Assembly: GCF_000264495.1 (NCBI RefSeq) | Contig: NC_017954.1 | Coordinates: 744,001-808,000 of the forward strand | Length of the DNA stretch: 64,000 bases | Source: Thermogladius calderae 1633 | GTDB taxonomy: Archaea; Thermoproteota; Thermoprotei_A; Sulfolobales; Desulfurococcaceae | Direction: 5' to 3' | Shown: in pieces, positions 1 through 8,473 of the stretch | Layout of the letters: each line of letters opens with the position of its first letter | How positions within the stretch are numbered: position 1 is the first letter of the stretch | The notes under the pieces: model-generated | What the model saw: only the letters and a program-made list of their open reading frames with translations | Told to the model about the DNA's origin: nothing | The model's database searches: none | Made by a program: the position numbers and the translations under genes

Positions 1-826
1 AGAACCACCTAACACTGGAAAGAACACTGTTGCCGGCGGCATGGGCTAGGATGTTCGCGGCGTCTGTGTCAAATGCGATCAAGACCACGGAGTCCGCGCC
101 TGTGGACTGCACCTTGGAGGCGAGAGCGTTGACCTCGGAGGTGTAGTCGCTTAGGCCTGTCTGGTACGGCAGGTCGTAGACCTTCGTGTTGTTGAACTGG
201 GAGAAGTACCTCGTGAAGAATTCGGCGAAGGCGTTGCCGTACTCGTCGTTACGGTGGAAGACGACCACTGTACGGGCGCCCTGCGTGTACGCTAGAGTAG
301 CGAGGGCCTTAGCTTGCTTTGCGTCGCTACCCACGGTTCTGAATATGAAGTCGTTCGGTATCGCGAGGGTAGGCGCCGTCGATGAAGGGGATATGATGAC
401 GATGTGGTTGGCGTCCGCGAACGACTTGACAGCCTTGACCTGTGAGCTGGCGGCCGGGCCTATGACGACCTTTATACCCATCTGGGCAAAGCTCTGCACG
501 TTGGCGAGGGCCTTGTCGTCCTGCGTACCGTCGTCCAGTATTACGGGCTTGAAGTTAACGTTGAAACCGTAGGTCTTGACCTCTTCATTGAGGTCGTCAA
601 AGGCGAGGTAGACGACTTTCTCCCATATCTTGCCGATAGACGACAGTTCCCCTGATAACGGCAGGGTAACGCCTATACGGTACTCCCTAACCTGCCCCGT
701 TTGCGGGGCGCTGGTCGACTGGGGGGAGATTATAGTGCTGGCTACGTATCCTAGCGGGAACCCCAATACGAGTCCTATCAGTAGGAAGGCCAAACTCGCT
801 GGAGTCGACTTCAACCAGTTGCTCAC
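1..826 (-). CDS. ABC transporter substrate-binding protein, LivK type (partial, C-terminus off the left edge)
   Basis: The minus-strand frame is open from a GTG at 826-824 to the window edge, about 275 codons. The first 35 residues hold a hydrophobic segment (SLAFLLIGLVLGFPLGY) followed by a Ser/Thr/Gln-rich linker, as in membrane-tethered archaeal binding proteins. The mature part starts with YRIGVTLPLSGELSSIGK and continues with DDGTQDDKALANVQ, GPAASSQVKA and ISPSSTAPTLA. These are hallmarks of the branched-chain amino acid binding family (Peripla_BP_6). It would capture an amino acid, amide or similar solute outside the cell for an ABC importer whose other genes lie outside the window. The ligand cannot be predicted. 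No Shine-Dalgarno sequence is visible, which fits a near-leaderless mRNA. Confidence 0.87.
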   Translation of the reverse strand, partial: MSNWLKSTPASLAFLLIGLVLGFPLGYVASTIISPQSTSAPQTGQVREYRIGVTLPLSGELSSIGKIWEKVVYLAFDDLNEEVKTYGFNVNFKPVILDDGTQDDKALANVQSFAQMGIKVVIGPAASSQVKAVKSFADANHIVIISPSSTAPTLAIPNDFIFRTVGSDAKQAKALATLAYTQGARTVVVFHRNDEYGNAFAEFFTRYFSQFNNTKVYDLPYQTGLSDYTSEVNALASKVQSTGADSVVLIAFDTDAANILAHAAGNSVLSSVRWF

Positions 827-856
827 CTTGTAGGAGAGTAATAGAGGTGGGAGTTG

Positions 857-864
857 TATATAAG
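857..864 (-). promoter_or_regulatory. TATA box of the LivK-type gene
   Basis: On the minus strand this reads CTTATATA, centred about 34 bases before the GTG start at 826. With the usual archaeal spacing of about 26 bases, transcription would begin near 834. That leaves a leader of only a few bases. Confidence 0.5.
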
Positions 865-959
865 CTTAAATAAAAATGTGAATGTTCTATATAATTGCAA
901 CCAGAAAATCCTATCAGGTTAGGAGATGTGCGGAGGTGTATGTAGAAAAAAGGGTTGGG

Positions 960-1685
960 CTACTTCTCAGGGACTTGTAGCTTCCAGGGCTTCGCCGCTC
1001 TTTCAAGCCACGACCTGACCTGGTTGACTTCTTCCGCGGGTACCTTGCCTTCCTCGATGCAGAACCACCAGTCGAAGCACTTGTACTTCTGGAGCCTCTC
1101 AGCAGCCTCCTGTATTGTGGCAGCGGGCGGCACTATAACAGCGTCTCCGATCAGGGCGTTGTTAGGCCAGTTGGCTGGCAGAGCCCTGTTGTACTTGTCG
1201 TTGACCTGGAGAGCCTTGATGAGCCTTAGTATCTCGTCGAGGTTTCTACCAGTCTCCTGCGGGTAGTAGAGGACTGCCCTGACAATACCCTTGTCGTCCA
1301 CGATGATGACTGCCCTCACAGTGTGCGTAGCGGACTGGGCGTGTAGCATGCCCAGCTTCCTGGCGACCTCGCCTGTCGGGTCCGCGATTATTGGGAATGG
1401 TATCTCGATTTTGAACTTCTCCTTAATCCACTCGACCCACTTGATGTGGGAGAAGGTGCTGTCAACACTGAGCCCAAGGAGTTCGGCGTTCAGCTTCTTG
1501 AAGTCCTCGTACCTAACCGCGAAGCCTATGAACTCGGTTGTACATACAGGTGTGAAGTCCGCGGGGTGGCTGAACAAGACGAGGTACTTCCCTAGGTAGT
1601 CGTCTGGCAGTTTCTTCGGGCCGTGTGTTGTCATAACAGTCATTTCAGGGAGCTTTTCGCCAATCAGAGGTATCATTCCGGGCAC
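960..1685 (-). CDS. Peroxiredoxin, archaeal Prx6-like thioredoxin peroxidase
   Basis: A 241-residue cytosolic peroxidase that reduces H2O2 and alkyl hydroperoxides using thiol electrons. The peroxidatic cysteine is C48 in [12 protein letters not shown]. The C-terminal arm carries C203 and C209 in KCFDWWFC. The spacing of six matches the C207/C213 pair of the Aeropyrum pernix enzyme, known to form a decameric ring. The natural electron donor in such organisms is thought to be the protein disulfide oxidoreductase, and one is encoded near 54.5 kb. The start is GTG at 1685, chosen because TCAGGTG at 1691-1697 is a good Shine-Dalgarno sequence five bases upstream and the protein begins at the family position. 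Confidence 0.95.
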   Translation of the reverse strand: MPGMIPLIGEKLPEMTVMTTHGPKKLPDDYLGKYLVLFSHPADFTPVCTTEFIGFAVRYEDFKKLNAELLGLSVDSTFSHIKWVEWIKEKFKIEIPFPIIADPTGEVARKLGMLHAQSATHTVRAVIIVDDKGIVRAVLYYPQETGRNLDEILRLIKALQVNDKYNRALPANWPNNALIGDAVIVPPAATIQEAAERLQKYKCFDWWFCIEEGKVPAEEVNQVRSWLERAAKPWKLQVPEK

Positions 1686-1690
1686 TTTCC

Positions 1691-1730
1691 CACCTGAGAT
1701 TACTATATCTAGGGGTTCGATTTATAAACT
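1691..1730 (-). promoter_or_regulatory. Promoter and ribosome-binding site of the peroxiredoxin
   Basis: On the minus strand a TATA box AGTTTATAAA lies at 1721-1730, followed by a strong Shine-Dalgarno sequence TCAGGTG at 1691-1697. This gives a short leader ending in the GTG at 1685. Confidence 0.55.
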
Positions 1731-1818
1731 TTTTGGTTTCTGAAACTAATTCGATAAGGAGCGTTTCTAACATCAAAATTTAATAGGGTTCCCAGCCAAC
1801 CTCTGATCGGTTGTAGCA

Positions 1819-2028
1819 ATGGAGTTAGAATGCCCGTTCTGTGGGTTCAGAGGTAAACCGAGTGACTTCTACTTCGTTTATGAGTCGGTCCTGTACGTAG
1901 CGGACTCGAAGACCGTCCCAGAAGAGAGGAGCCGCCCCGTTCTAGTTGTGTGCCCCGTGTGCGGGAACGGGTTTTTCCTCGAGTCGCCCTATAAGGCGTT
2001 GATGGAAAAGATGAAGTCTGGGAAGTAA
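1819..2028 (+). CDS. Small two-CxxC zinc-ribbon protein
   Basis: A 69-residue protein of unknown role. CPFCG near residue 5 and CPVCG near residue 46 together form a likely four-cysteine zinc-ribbon site. The segment between them is rich in aromatic and acidic residues. Such mini zinc ribbons in archaea often contact nucleic acids or protein partners, but nothing here identifies one. A TATA-like AATTTAATAG lies about 40 bases upstream of the ATG. It precedes the HD phosphohydrolase on the same strand, with a 50-base gap that has its own AT-rich stretch. Confidence 0.65.
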   Translation: MELECPFCGFRGKPSDFYFVYESVLYVADSKTVPEERSRPVLVVCPVCGNGFFLESPYKALMEKMKSGK

Positions 2029-2078
2029 TATTTATTAAGATCGCAAGTATATTTTGTTGAAGGAAAATAGTACTCGTA

Positions 2079-3692
2079 GTGATCGAGTTGGAGTCGAGCC
2101 GAAGCCCCTTCCCGTGGATGCTCCCCTTTAACGCCCAGGTCAGGGACGTGATCTACAACTACATAGACTACATCAAAGGCGTCGAAGATATTGTAATGGA
2201 CAGCTGGCCCCTTCAGAGGCTAAGGTACATTCTACAACTCCAGATGGCCCACTTCGTATACCCTAGTGCCACCCACACGAGGTTCAACCACAGCCTCGGC
2301 GTGATGCACGTTTCGTACAAGTACATCACGTACCTCCTCAAGGGGAGCTTAGAGTACCTCTCGCAGTCTAAGCACTACAACGAGCTCTCGTCGAGGCTCA
2401 AAGAGATCTCGCTCGCTACAAGACTGCTCGGGTTGCTACACGACATTGGGCATGGACCATTTAGTCATGCCTTCGACGAGTACGTTTACAAGACGAGGGA
2501 CTTCCTACCGTACGTCATCGGCAATCACGAGATCCTCGGGTACCTTATTTATAGGGAGAACGTCCGCCGCCTCATCGAGCAAGCCCTCAAGGATAACTAC
2601 AAGGTGCTCGGGGTAGACCCCGAGTACACTCTGAGCATGCTGGACGACGGATTGAAGCCGCCACTTGGTATGAAGGACCACACGGAGCTCCTTAAGAAGG
2701 GGCATATCAAGCCCGAGGACTACTTCGTTCCAACCCTTGACAAGGCTCTGAGCACGATCGTTAGGCTCGTTGTGAGGGACTACATCTTTACAAGCGATAT
2801 AATGGACTACCTCAAGCGAGACTCTTACTACACGGGCCTCGCTATAGGGGAGATAAACGAGGAGTGGCTCCTGAGGAACACGTTCATAATAGAGCACGAT
2901 GGCCGACTGAAGCCCGCCGTGTCTGGCAAGGCGATCGACGACCTCGTAAGGCTACTGGAGGCGAGGAAGCTGATGTACAAGAACGTGTACTTCCACCACG
3001 TGAACATAGCGTTCGTAGAGACTGTAGGGCGATTACTGAAGTGCGTCAAGAGCAAAATCACCAGCATCCTCGAAGACATGCTGGACAGAAACGAGTGGTC
3101 CAAGTACGTACTCTTGAACGATTTCAGCATCTACGGGATGCTCCAGTCCTTACTATACCAGCCGGCGTCTGAGCTCGAGTGCGAGGACAAAGACTTCGCT
3201 AAGAGGGCCCTCGAGAGCCTCTTTGTTACGAGGAAACCCATATGGAAGCTCCTCAGCAGAGAGGTCCTCAAGCTAGAGGACGCCAGGGTACTGTTCTCCA
3301 CGAGGTTTAGCAGGGACATAAAGAACAAGATAAAGAGCGAGATCGTCAGCGAGCTCAACAACAGGTTCAGTAAGCTACAGCTCTCAGACGAGGACGTGCT
3401 CACCCTATACAACAAAGTCGACGTGTTCCCCTCCGCTGGTAGCGAGATAGTCAAACACCTCCTCGTCGTATCTCTGAAGGACTCCAAGGTTATCGGCTAC
3501 AAGGAGGTCTTCTTCAACAGTTTCGCTGAGAGACACGGGCTAGTACCAGAAGCTCTGGTCTCGGTCTACCTAGAGAGACGCAAGTACAGGATGCTCGACG
3601 AGGACGAAGTCGCGGAGGCCAAAGAGATCGTTGCGAACGTTATAAGCGATTTGGTCAAGGCTAGGATAGCTGAAGCACCGGAGACGAGCTGA
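2079..3692 (+). CDS. HD-superfamily phosphohydrolase (COG1078 type)
   Basis: A 537-residue protein with the metal-binding HD signature. THTRFNHSLGVMHV carries the first histidine, LLGLLHDIGHGPFSH the HD pair and later ligand, and SDIMDYLKRDSYYTG the distal aspartate region. This arrangement is typical of COG1078 proteins related to dGTP triphosphohydrolase and SAMHD1, which remove phosphate from nucleotides. The substrate is not deducible. The start is GTG at 2079. A TATA-like AATATTTATTAAG lies about 45 bases upstream. The 3' end overlaps the convergent gene at 3661-4002 by 32 bases, so the two transcripts are partly antisense. Confidence 0.85.
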   Translation: MIELESSRSPFPWMLPFNAQVRDVIYNYIDYIKGVEDIVMDSWPLQRLRYILQLQMAHFVYPSATHTRFNHSLGVMHVSYKYITYLLKGSLEYLSQSKHYNELSSRLKEISLATRLLGLLHDIGHGPFSHAFDEYVYKTRDFLPYVIGNHEILGYLIYRENVRRLIEQALKDNYKVLGVDPEYTLSMLDDGLKPPLGMKDHTELLKKGHIKPEDYFVPTLDKALSTIVRLVVRDYIFTSDIMDYLKRDSYYTGLAIGEINEEWLLRNTFIIEHDGRLKPAVSGKAIDDLVRLLEARKLMYKNVYFHHVNIAFVETVGRLLKCVKSKITSILEDMLDRNEWSKYVLLNDFSIYGMLQSLLYQPASELECEDKDFAKRALESLFVTRKPIWKLLSREVLKLEDARVLFSTRFSRDIKNKIKSEIVSELNNRFSKLQLSDEDVLTLYNKVDVFPSAGSEIVKHLLVVSLKDSKVIGYKEVFFNSFAERHGLVPEALVSVYLERRKYRMLDEDEVAEAKEIVANVISDLVKARIAEAPETS

Positions 3693-4002
3693 AGGACTCT
3701 CTCACGAACCTCCTTATAGCCTCGTCTACTATACTACTCAAGTCCTTGTTGTCTGAAGGGCACGTGTCCGTTGTCAGTCTACCATTGTTGCACACCCTGA
3801 TAGAGCCGGAGTTTATCAGCTCCTCTACGACTCTTTCAAGCCTCTCACTGTACACACCGGTTATGGTCAGTGTCCAGTCCTTCAGTAACACCCCGTTCTT
3901 CAAGTAAACAATGGAGTGGAGGGTACTCCGGGACGGCTTGTACTCGCGTACTACGCTCAAGACTAGCTCTTCGAGCAATAAACCACCACGCTCTAATTGC
4001 AC
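3661..4002 (-). CDS. Hypothetical protein, possible winged-helix protein
   Basis: A 113-residue protein I do not recognise. The first 75 residues alternate helix-like stretches (LLLEELVLSVVREY, SERLERVVEELINSGSIRV) with a short strand pair, compatible with a winged-helix fold of the kind that reads sequence through a recognition helix. The C-terminal third is polar and Ser-rich. It is divergent from ileS, and both start codons sit in the same 8-base palindrome ACCTAGGT. The start is GTG at 4002, with a TATA-like GTTTTTAACTC about 35 bases upstream and no Shine-Dalgarno sequence. Its end overlaps the HD gene. Function unknown. Confidence 0.55.
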   Translation of the reverse strand: MQLERGGLLLEELVLSVVREYKPSRSTLHSIVYLKNGVLLKDWTLTITGVYSERLERVVEELINSGSIRVCNNGRLTTDTCPSDNKDLSSIVDEAIRRFVRESFSSSPVLQLS

Positions 4003-4092
4003 CTAGGTGAACTTAAAAGGCGGGCATCAGTTGAGTTAAAAACGTTAGGATTTATTACTAGTGTTATCACTGCTATTTGACCAGACCTAGGT
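4001..4092. promoter_or_regulatory. Divergent promoter between the winged-helix-like gene and ileS, with paired palindromes
   Basis: The palindrome ACCTAGGT occurs at 4001-4008 and at 4085-4092, and each copy overlaps a GTG start. Between them lie a minus-strand TATA box GTTTTTAACTC (about 4033-4043) and a plus-strand TATA-like GGATTTATTAC (about 4048-4058). Both leaders would be about 10 bases, so the palindromes sit at or just after the transcription starts. A repressor site is an inference. Confidence 0.35.
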
Positions 4093-7000
4093 GGGCTACT
4101 ACTTGCCCATACCAGGTAAGCTGACGGGACAGTACGATTGGAGAATTGTTGAGGACGCTGTCAAGAGTTACTGGGCGGAGGTGGAGATATACCGGAAGAT
4201 GAGAGAGAAAGCTCAGCGCTCGCCAAACGTGTTCGTCTTCATAGACGGCCCACCTTACCCCTCCGGCGACGTACCCCACATAGGCACGTTGTGGAACAAG
4301 ACGTTGAAAGACGTGGTTCTCCGCTTCAAGAGGATGAGGGGCTTCCGCGTCTTCGACAAGCCCGGTTACGACTGCCACGGGCTACCCATAGAGGTGAAAG
4401 TCGAGCAGAGACTCGGCTTGAGAAGCAAGCGAGAGATAGAGGAGAAGATAGGGGTAGACAAGTTCGTTGAGGAGTGTAGGAGGCTCGCCCTCACAAACGC
4501 GGCCTCTATGACGAAGTGGTTCGAGGAAATCGGCGTAGCCATGGACTGGGAAAGCCCCTACTACACCCTAGATAACAAGTACATAGAGTCGGCGTGGTGG
4601 CTGATTAAGCGGGCTCACGAGTCGGGCTTGTTAGACAAGGACTACAGAGTCGTCCACTGGTGTCCCCGGTGCCAGACCACTCTCGCTGAGTACGAGGTAG
4701 AGTACCACGACCTCGAGAGCCCGAGTATAGTAGTGAAGATGCCGGTGGAGGGGGAGCCGAAGACTTTCCTATTGGTCTGGACTACAACTCCGTGGACTCT
4801 CCCAGCCAATACGTTCATCATGGTTAACCCCAAGGGCACCTATGTTAGGGTGGGGGTGGGCGATGAGGTCTGGATACTCGCTAAGCCGCGCCTCGGGGAA
4901 GTCATGGAACTAGCGGGGGTCGAGGACTACTCTATCATCGAGGAGTTCCCAGGCGAGAAACTCGTGGGTTTAAAGTACAAACACCCCCTCGAAGACCTGG
5001 TCGAAGCCCAGAAGAAGCTGAGCAAGTACCACGTCGTCCTCCCCTCGGAGGAGTACGTAAGCCTTTACGAGGGTACGGGCCTTGTACACGCGGCTCCCGG
5101 CCACGGCTTCGAGGACTTCGAGGTCGCCAAGAAGAGCGGTATTGACCTGGTTGTGAGCCCTGTCAACGACGAGGGCGTCTTCACGGAGGAGGCTGGTAAG
5201 TACAAGGGTATGTTCGTACGCGACGCTAACAGAGCGATCATCGAGGACCTGAGAGAGAGGGGCTATCTCGTGTACGAGGGTTCTATCATCCACAAGTACC
5301 CGGTGTGCTGGAGGTGTAAGACACCCGTCGTCCTGCGTGCAACGAAGCAGTGGGTTATCAGAGTATCTAGGTTAAAGGATAGGCTAGTACAGGAGGCAAA
5401 GTCTGTCAAGTGGATACCCGAGTGGGCGTTGCAGAGGATGCTACACATGCTCGAGAACGTCCAGGACTGGGTGGTGTCGAGGCAGCGCTACTGGGGGACG
5501 CCGCTACCGGTCTGGGTTTGCGAGAATGGACACTACGTCGTAGTGGGGGGCGTAGACGACATCAGGAGGCTGGGCGGCGAGGTCCCACCGGACCTCCACA
5601 GACCATGGATCGACAGGGTCGAGCTCAAGTGCCCCGTTTGTGGCAGGAGTATGAGGAGGGTCGAAGACGTCGTGGACGTTTGGTTGGACAGCGGTATAGC
5701 CTTCTACGCTGCCAGGGGGCGCCCGCTGGACCTCAAGGGAGGGGAGGTAGTCGTAGACTTCATCGTGGAGGGGCACGACCAGACGAGAGGATGGTTCTTC
5801 TCGCTCCTGAGGTCGGGTGTCATAGGCTTCGGTGTCAGCCCGTACAAGACTGTCTTGGTTCACGGTTTCGCCCTCGACGAGAAAGGGAGGGAGATGCACA
5901 AGAGTCTGGGCAACTACGTTGGAGCCGACGAGGCGATAAACAGGGCTGGTAGAGACCCGCTCAGGCTATGGTTGTTGAGCAACACTGTGTGGGAAGACCT
6001 GAGGTTCTCCTGGAAAAGCATCGAAGAAGTAGCGAGCGACCTGCAAGTGGCTTGGAACGTCTACCTGTTCGCCTCCACCTACATGAACCTGGACAAGTTC
6101 GAACCCTCGAGGAACGGCTTGGAGAAGTTTGTCGGCAAGCTGAAGTTCGAGGACAAATGGCTGTTGAGCCGTTTCACAAGGACCTTAATCAGGATAACCG
6201 AGAGCCTCGAGAACTACAGGATACACGAGGCCGTCAGGGAGTGGAGGAGGTTTGTCGTGGAAGACCTCAGCCACTGGTATCTCAGGATCGTTAGACCGAG
6301 GATATGGGTGGAAGAGGAGACCGAGGACAAGCTAGCAGCGTACGCGGTGCTCTACTACGTCTTGAAGAACATGCTAGTGGTAGCTGCCCCCTTCATACCC
6401 TTCTTCGCGGAGTACGTGTACCAGAAGGTCTTCAGGCCCGTCGAAGGCTTAGAGTCTATTCACCTCTCCGACTGGCCACAGCCAGACCACTCGCTCCTAG
6501 ACGACTCGGTCGAGAAGGAGATGGAGGTCGTCAGGACACTCGCAGACCGGGTCGCGGCGGCCAGGATGAAAGCCGGGATCAAGCTACGGCAGCCAGTCAA
6601 AAGCGTGATAGTATACACGGACAAGAAGGAAGTCGCCGAGGTCGTGGAAAAGCACTCGGAGCTCTTAAAGAAGGTGTTCAATTCGAAAGCAGTGGAGGTG
6701 AAGGACGCAAAAAGCGTCGAGGAGATAGTAGTCTACACTCTGAGGCCAGTCTACAAGAAGCTCGGACCCAAGTTCAAGGAGCTCGCTGGCAGAGTGATAG
6801 AGTACGTCAAGGGTAGAGAGAGCGAGGTCGCACACGGGCTCCTGACAAAGGGCTACTTCGACCTCGAGATCGAGGGGAGGACTGTGAGACTAGAACAAGG
6901 CGACTTCGAGGTCGTCGTAGGTTACGTAGAGGGCTACGCAGTTGAGGTAAGCGAGCTCGGGACGATAGCGGTCGACAAGAGGTTGACGGAGAGAGAGGTC

Positions 7001-7270
7001 GCGGAGGGACTAGCCAGGGACGTTGTCAGGAGGATCCAGGTGATGAGAAAGATGATGAACCTAGAGCTCGACGAGAAGATCGAGACGTACATCGTCGCCC
7101 CAGCCGACAAGAAGAGCCTACTCGCCTGGTACCAAGACTACGTGAAGAACGAGACAGGGTCTGTGAAAGTCGAGCTCGTGGACACCATCCCTGAGCTAGA
7201 CGGCTACACTAGGGAGTGGGACATAGGTGGAGACGTGTTCGTCATAATGGTGAGGAGAGTTGGACGATAA
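4091..7270 (+). CDS. ileS: Isoleucyl-tRNA synthetase
   Basis: A 1059-residue class I synthetase that charges tRNA-Ile and edits valine. The HIGH-type motif is PHIG at 62-65. The KMSKS-type motif is degenerate (HKSLGN at 603-608), as in other archaeal and eukaryotic IleRS. Cysteine pairs appear in CPRC (zinc knuckle in the editing region), CWRC and CPVCGRS. The anticodon-binding helical region and the long C-terminal extension of the archaeal/eukaryotic type are present. The start is GTG at 4091, giving MGYYLPIPGKLTGQYDW. The gene overlaps cdd by 11 bases. TiaS, encoded at 10.4-11.8 kb, makes the tRNA-Ile(CAU) substrate of this enzyme. Confidence 0.97.
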   Translation: MGYYLPIPGKLTGQYDWRIVEDAVKSYWAEVEIYRKMREKAQRSPNVFVFIDGPPYPSGDVPHIGTLWNKTLKDVVLRFKRMRGFRVFDKPGYDCHGLPIEVKVEQRLGLRSKREIEEKIGVDKFVEECRRLALTNAASMTKWFEEIGVAMDWESPYYTLDNKYIESAWWLIKRAHESGLLDKDYRVVHWCPRCQTTLAEYEVEYHDLESPSIVVKMPVEGEPKTFLLVWTTTPWTLPANTFIMVNPKGTYVRVGVGDEVWILAKPRLGEVMELAGVEDYSIIEEFPGEKLVGLKYKHPLEDLVEAQKKLSKYHVVLPSEEYVSLYEGTGLVHAAPGHGFEDFEVAKKSGIDLVVSPVNDEGVFTEEAGKYKGMFVRDANRAIIEDLRERGYLVYEGSIIHKYPVCWRCKTPVVLRATKQWVIRVSRLKDRLVQEAKSVKWIPEWALQRMLHMLENVQDWVVSRQRYWGTPLPVWVCENGHYVVVGGVDDIRRLGGEVPPDLHRPWIDRVELKCPVCGRSMRRVEDVVDVWLDSGIAFYAARGRPLDLKGGEVVVDFIVEGHDQTRGWFFSLLRSGVIGFGVSPYKTVLVHGFALDEKGREMHKSLGNYVGADEAINRAGRDPLRLWLLSNTVWEDLRFSWKSIEEVASDLQVAWNVYLFASTYMNLDKFEPSRNGLEKFVGKLKFEDKWLLSRFTRTLIRITESLENYRIHEAVREWRRFVVEDLSHWYLRIVRPRIWVEEETEDKLAAYAVLYYVLKNMLVVAAPFIPFFAEYVYQKVFRPVEGLESIHLSDWPQPDHSLLDDSVEKEMEVVRTLADRVAAARMKAGIKLRQPVKSVIVYTDKKEVAEVVEKHSELLKKVFNSKAVEVKDAKSVEEIVVYTLRPVYKKLGPKFKELAGRVIEYVKGRESEVAHGLLTKGYFDLEIEGRTVRLEQGDFEVVVGYVEGYAVEVSELGTIAVDKRLTEREVAEGLARDVVRRIQVMRKMMNLELDEKIETYIVAPADKKSLLAWYQDYVKNETGSVKVELVDTIPELDGYTREWDIGGDVFVIMVRRVGR

Positions 7271-7664
7271 GACTATGAGGCTCCTCATAGAGGAGGCTAA
7301 ACGGGTCCTACCACACTCCTACGCACCCTACAGTGGGGTCCACGTCGCCGCTGCTGTCCTGACCGACAAGGGTAACATCTACCGTGGCGTTAACGTGGAG
7401 AACAGTAGTTACGGGCTCACGATATGCGCCGAGAGGTCGGCGATATCCGCCATGGTAACAGCTGGGGAGAGGCGCCCAGTGGCGATCGCCATCGTAACAG
7501 ACATGGACGAGCCTATCCCTCCCTGCGGAGCTTGTAGGCAGGTGATAGCGGAGTTCAACAGTGAAGCAGAGGTGGTTATGCACAGCGTGAAGACGGGTAA
7601 GACTGTCGTCGCGAACCTAAGAGACCTCTTCCCCTCGCCATTTAAGTTGAGGTCGACCGGGTAG
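7260..7664 (+). CDS. cdd: Cytidine deaminase
   Basis: A 134-residue homotetramer-type enzyme that deaminates cytidine and deoxycytidine in pyrimidine salvage. It has the zinc motifs CAERSAI (cysteine ligand plus the catalytic proton shuttle glutamate) and PPCGACRQ (two further cysteines), and the substrate motif NVENSSYG. The TTG start at 7260 lies inside the end of ileS, with GGTGAGGAG just upstream acting as Shine-Dalgarno. This suggests translational coupling. An alternative ATG is at 7275. Confidence 0.95.
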   Translation: MDDKTMRLLIEEAKRVLPHSYAPYSGVHVAAAVLTDKGNIYRGVNVENSSYGLTICAERSAISAMVTAGERRPVAIAIVTDMDEPIPPCGACRQVIAEFNSEAEVVMHSVKTGKTVVANLRDLFPSPFKLRSTG

Positions 7665-7668
7665 ACTA

Positions 7669-7696
7669 GCCGGTCCTCCCGTCCACCGGCATTTTT
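7669..7696 (+). terminator. Hairpin plus T-tract after ileS-cdd
   Basis: GCCGGT at 7669-7674 pairs perfectly with ACCGGC at 7685-7690 across a 10-base loop and is followed by ATTTTT. It begins five bases after the cdd stop. Archaea usually need only a T-tract, so the hairpin may protect the 3' end rather than stop transcription. Confidence 0.5.
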
Positions 7697-7897
7697 CGGA
7701 CAGTGCTGGCACCTAGAAACGTACTCGCATCCCAGACATCTCCGTTGGGACTCTCCCACTCAATCATCGGCCTCGGGAGCCCGAGTCCTGACTACGACCT
7801 AGCCCTCTTGTGACATTTCCCATTAGAGTACTCGAGAGTCCAGTCCAACAACTAGCCGGACTCGCCGTCGCACAACATGTATACGAGCCGGTGGTGG
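7697..7897. other. Intergenic stretch with palindromes, no gene seen
   Basis: Two hundred bases without a convincing reading frame on either strand. A perfect 14-base palindrome CTCGGGAGCCCGAG lies at 7772-7785. A further possible stem pairs GAGTCC with GGACTC in the right-hand part. No tRNA-like arms and no C/D boxes were found in this part. It could hold an unrecognised structured RNA, but the evidence is weak. Confidence 0.3.
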
Positions 7898-7947
7898 TCA
7901 GCTGAGTAACTCCTCATCAGGTCTCAGCTGAAACCGAGGGTCATCAC
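7898..7947 (-). ncRNA. Box C/D guide sRNA (2'-O-methylation guide)
   Basis: All four boxes are canonical on the minus strand: C box GTGATGA (7941-7947), D' CTGA (7924-7927), C' TGATGA (7914-7919) and D CTGA (7898-7901). The guides are 13 bases (CCCTCGGTTTCAG before D') and 12 bases (GGAGTTACTCAG before D), with a 4-base D'-C' spacer. This is the classic archaeal geometry for L7Ae, Nop5 and fibrillarin RNPs. A minus-strand TATA-like CCTTTTATC near 7972-7980 would start transcription at about 7950, right at the C box. By the box-plus-five rule, the D' guide would direct methylation of the second A in CTGAA of the target CTGAAACCG. The terminal stem is weak. Confidence 0.8.
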
Positions 7948-7996
7948 TACTTTAAAATCACTCAACACGGTGATAAAAGGCTGGTCGTCACGTTTG

Positions 7997-8437
7997 GTGA
8001 AAGGGCTCTACGTACTGGTGCTCGCTCTCGGCGAGGACTTGAGGGTTGTTACACGTGGAGGGAGGGTCTTCGACCTGCCTAGGGGTGTCTACTTCTACGT
8101 TGGCTCAGCCAGAGGCCCCGGCGGCGTGGAGTCGAGAGTGAGGAGGCACATCTCCAAGTCGAAGAGGCTCTTCTGGCACATAGACTACGTCACGTCTAAC
8201 CCGGGAGCGAGGGTCTTAGGCTACTTTGCGGTGACCGGCAAGGGTATTCGGGAGTACGTTCTCTCAACTTTGCTCTCAGAGGTGTTCGAGCCTGTGAAAG
8301 GGTTCGGGTCTAGCGATGACCCGGCCGCAGTATCGCACATGTTCAGGTGCCAGTGGAGCATCCCCGAGTGTCTGGAGAGAGTCTCGAGGACGCTTGGCGG
8401 GCTCGGTGTGACCGTCAAGTTTATTAGAGCCCCTTAG
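7997..8437 (+). CDS. DUF123 / Uri-type GIY-YIG-like endonuclease
   Basis: About 146 residues of the COG1833 family. The core motif GVYFYVGSARGPGGVESRV, then RRHISKSKRLFWHIDYV, resembles the GIY-YIG nuclease fold. GFGSSDDP followed by SHMF is the usual C-terminal signature. Family members are predicted DNA endonucleases, some related to the C-terminal part of nucleases tied to DNA repair, and their exact role is unsettled. The frame is open from a GTG at 7970. I prefer the GTG at 7997 because a plus-strand TATA box (CTTTAAAATC, 7950-7959) would start transcription near 7981 and the family core begins right after. The promoter overlaps that of the divergent C/D sRNA. Confidence 0.82.
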   Translation: MKGLYVLVLALGEDLRVVTRGGRVFDLPRGVYFYVGSARGPGGVESRVRRHISKSKRLFWHIDYVTSNPGARVLGYFAVTGKGIREYVLSTLLSEVFEPVKGFGSSDDPAAVSHMFRCQWSIPECLERVSRTLGGLGVTVKFIRAP

Positions 8438-8473
8438 CTTAGGGGTTAGCAACGTATCGGAGTCGAAATCGTA

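Noticed and set aside
5410-6816. Long open frames in alternative frames of ileS
   Set aside because: They encode Arg/Gly-rich low-complexity products with no family features. They are shadows of the GC-rich gene.
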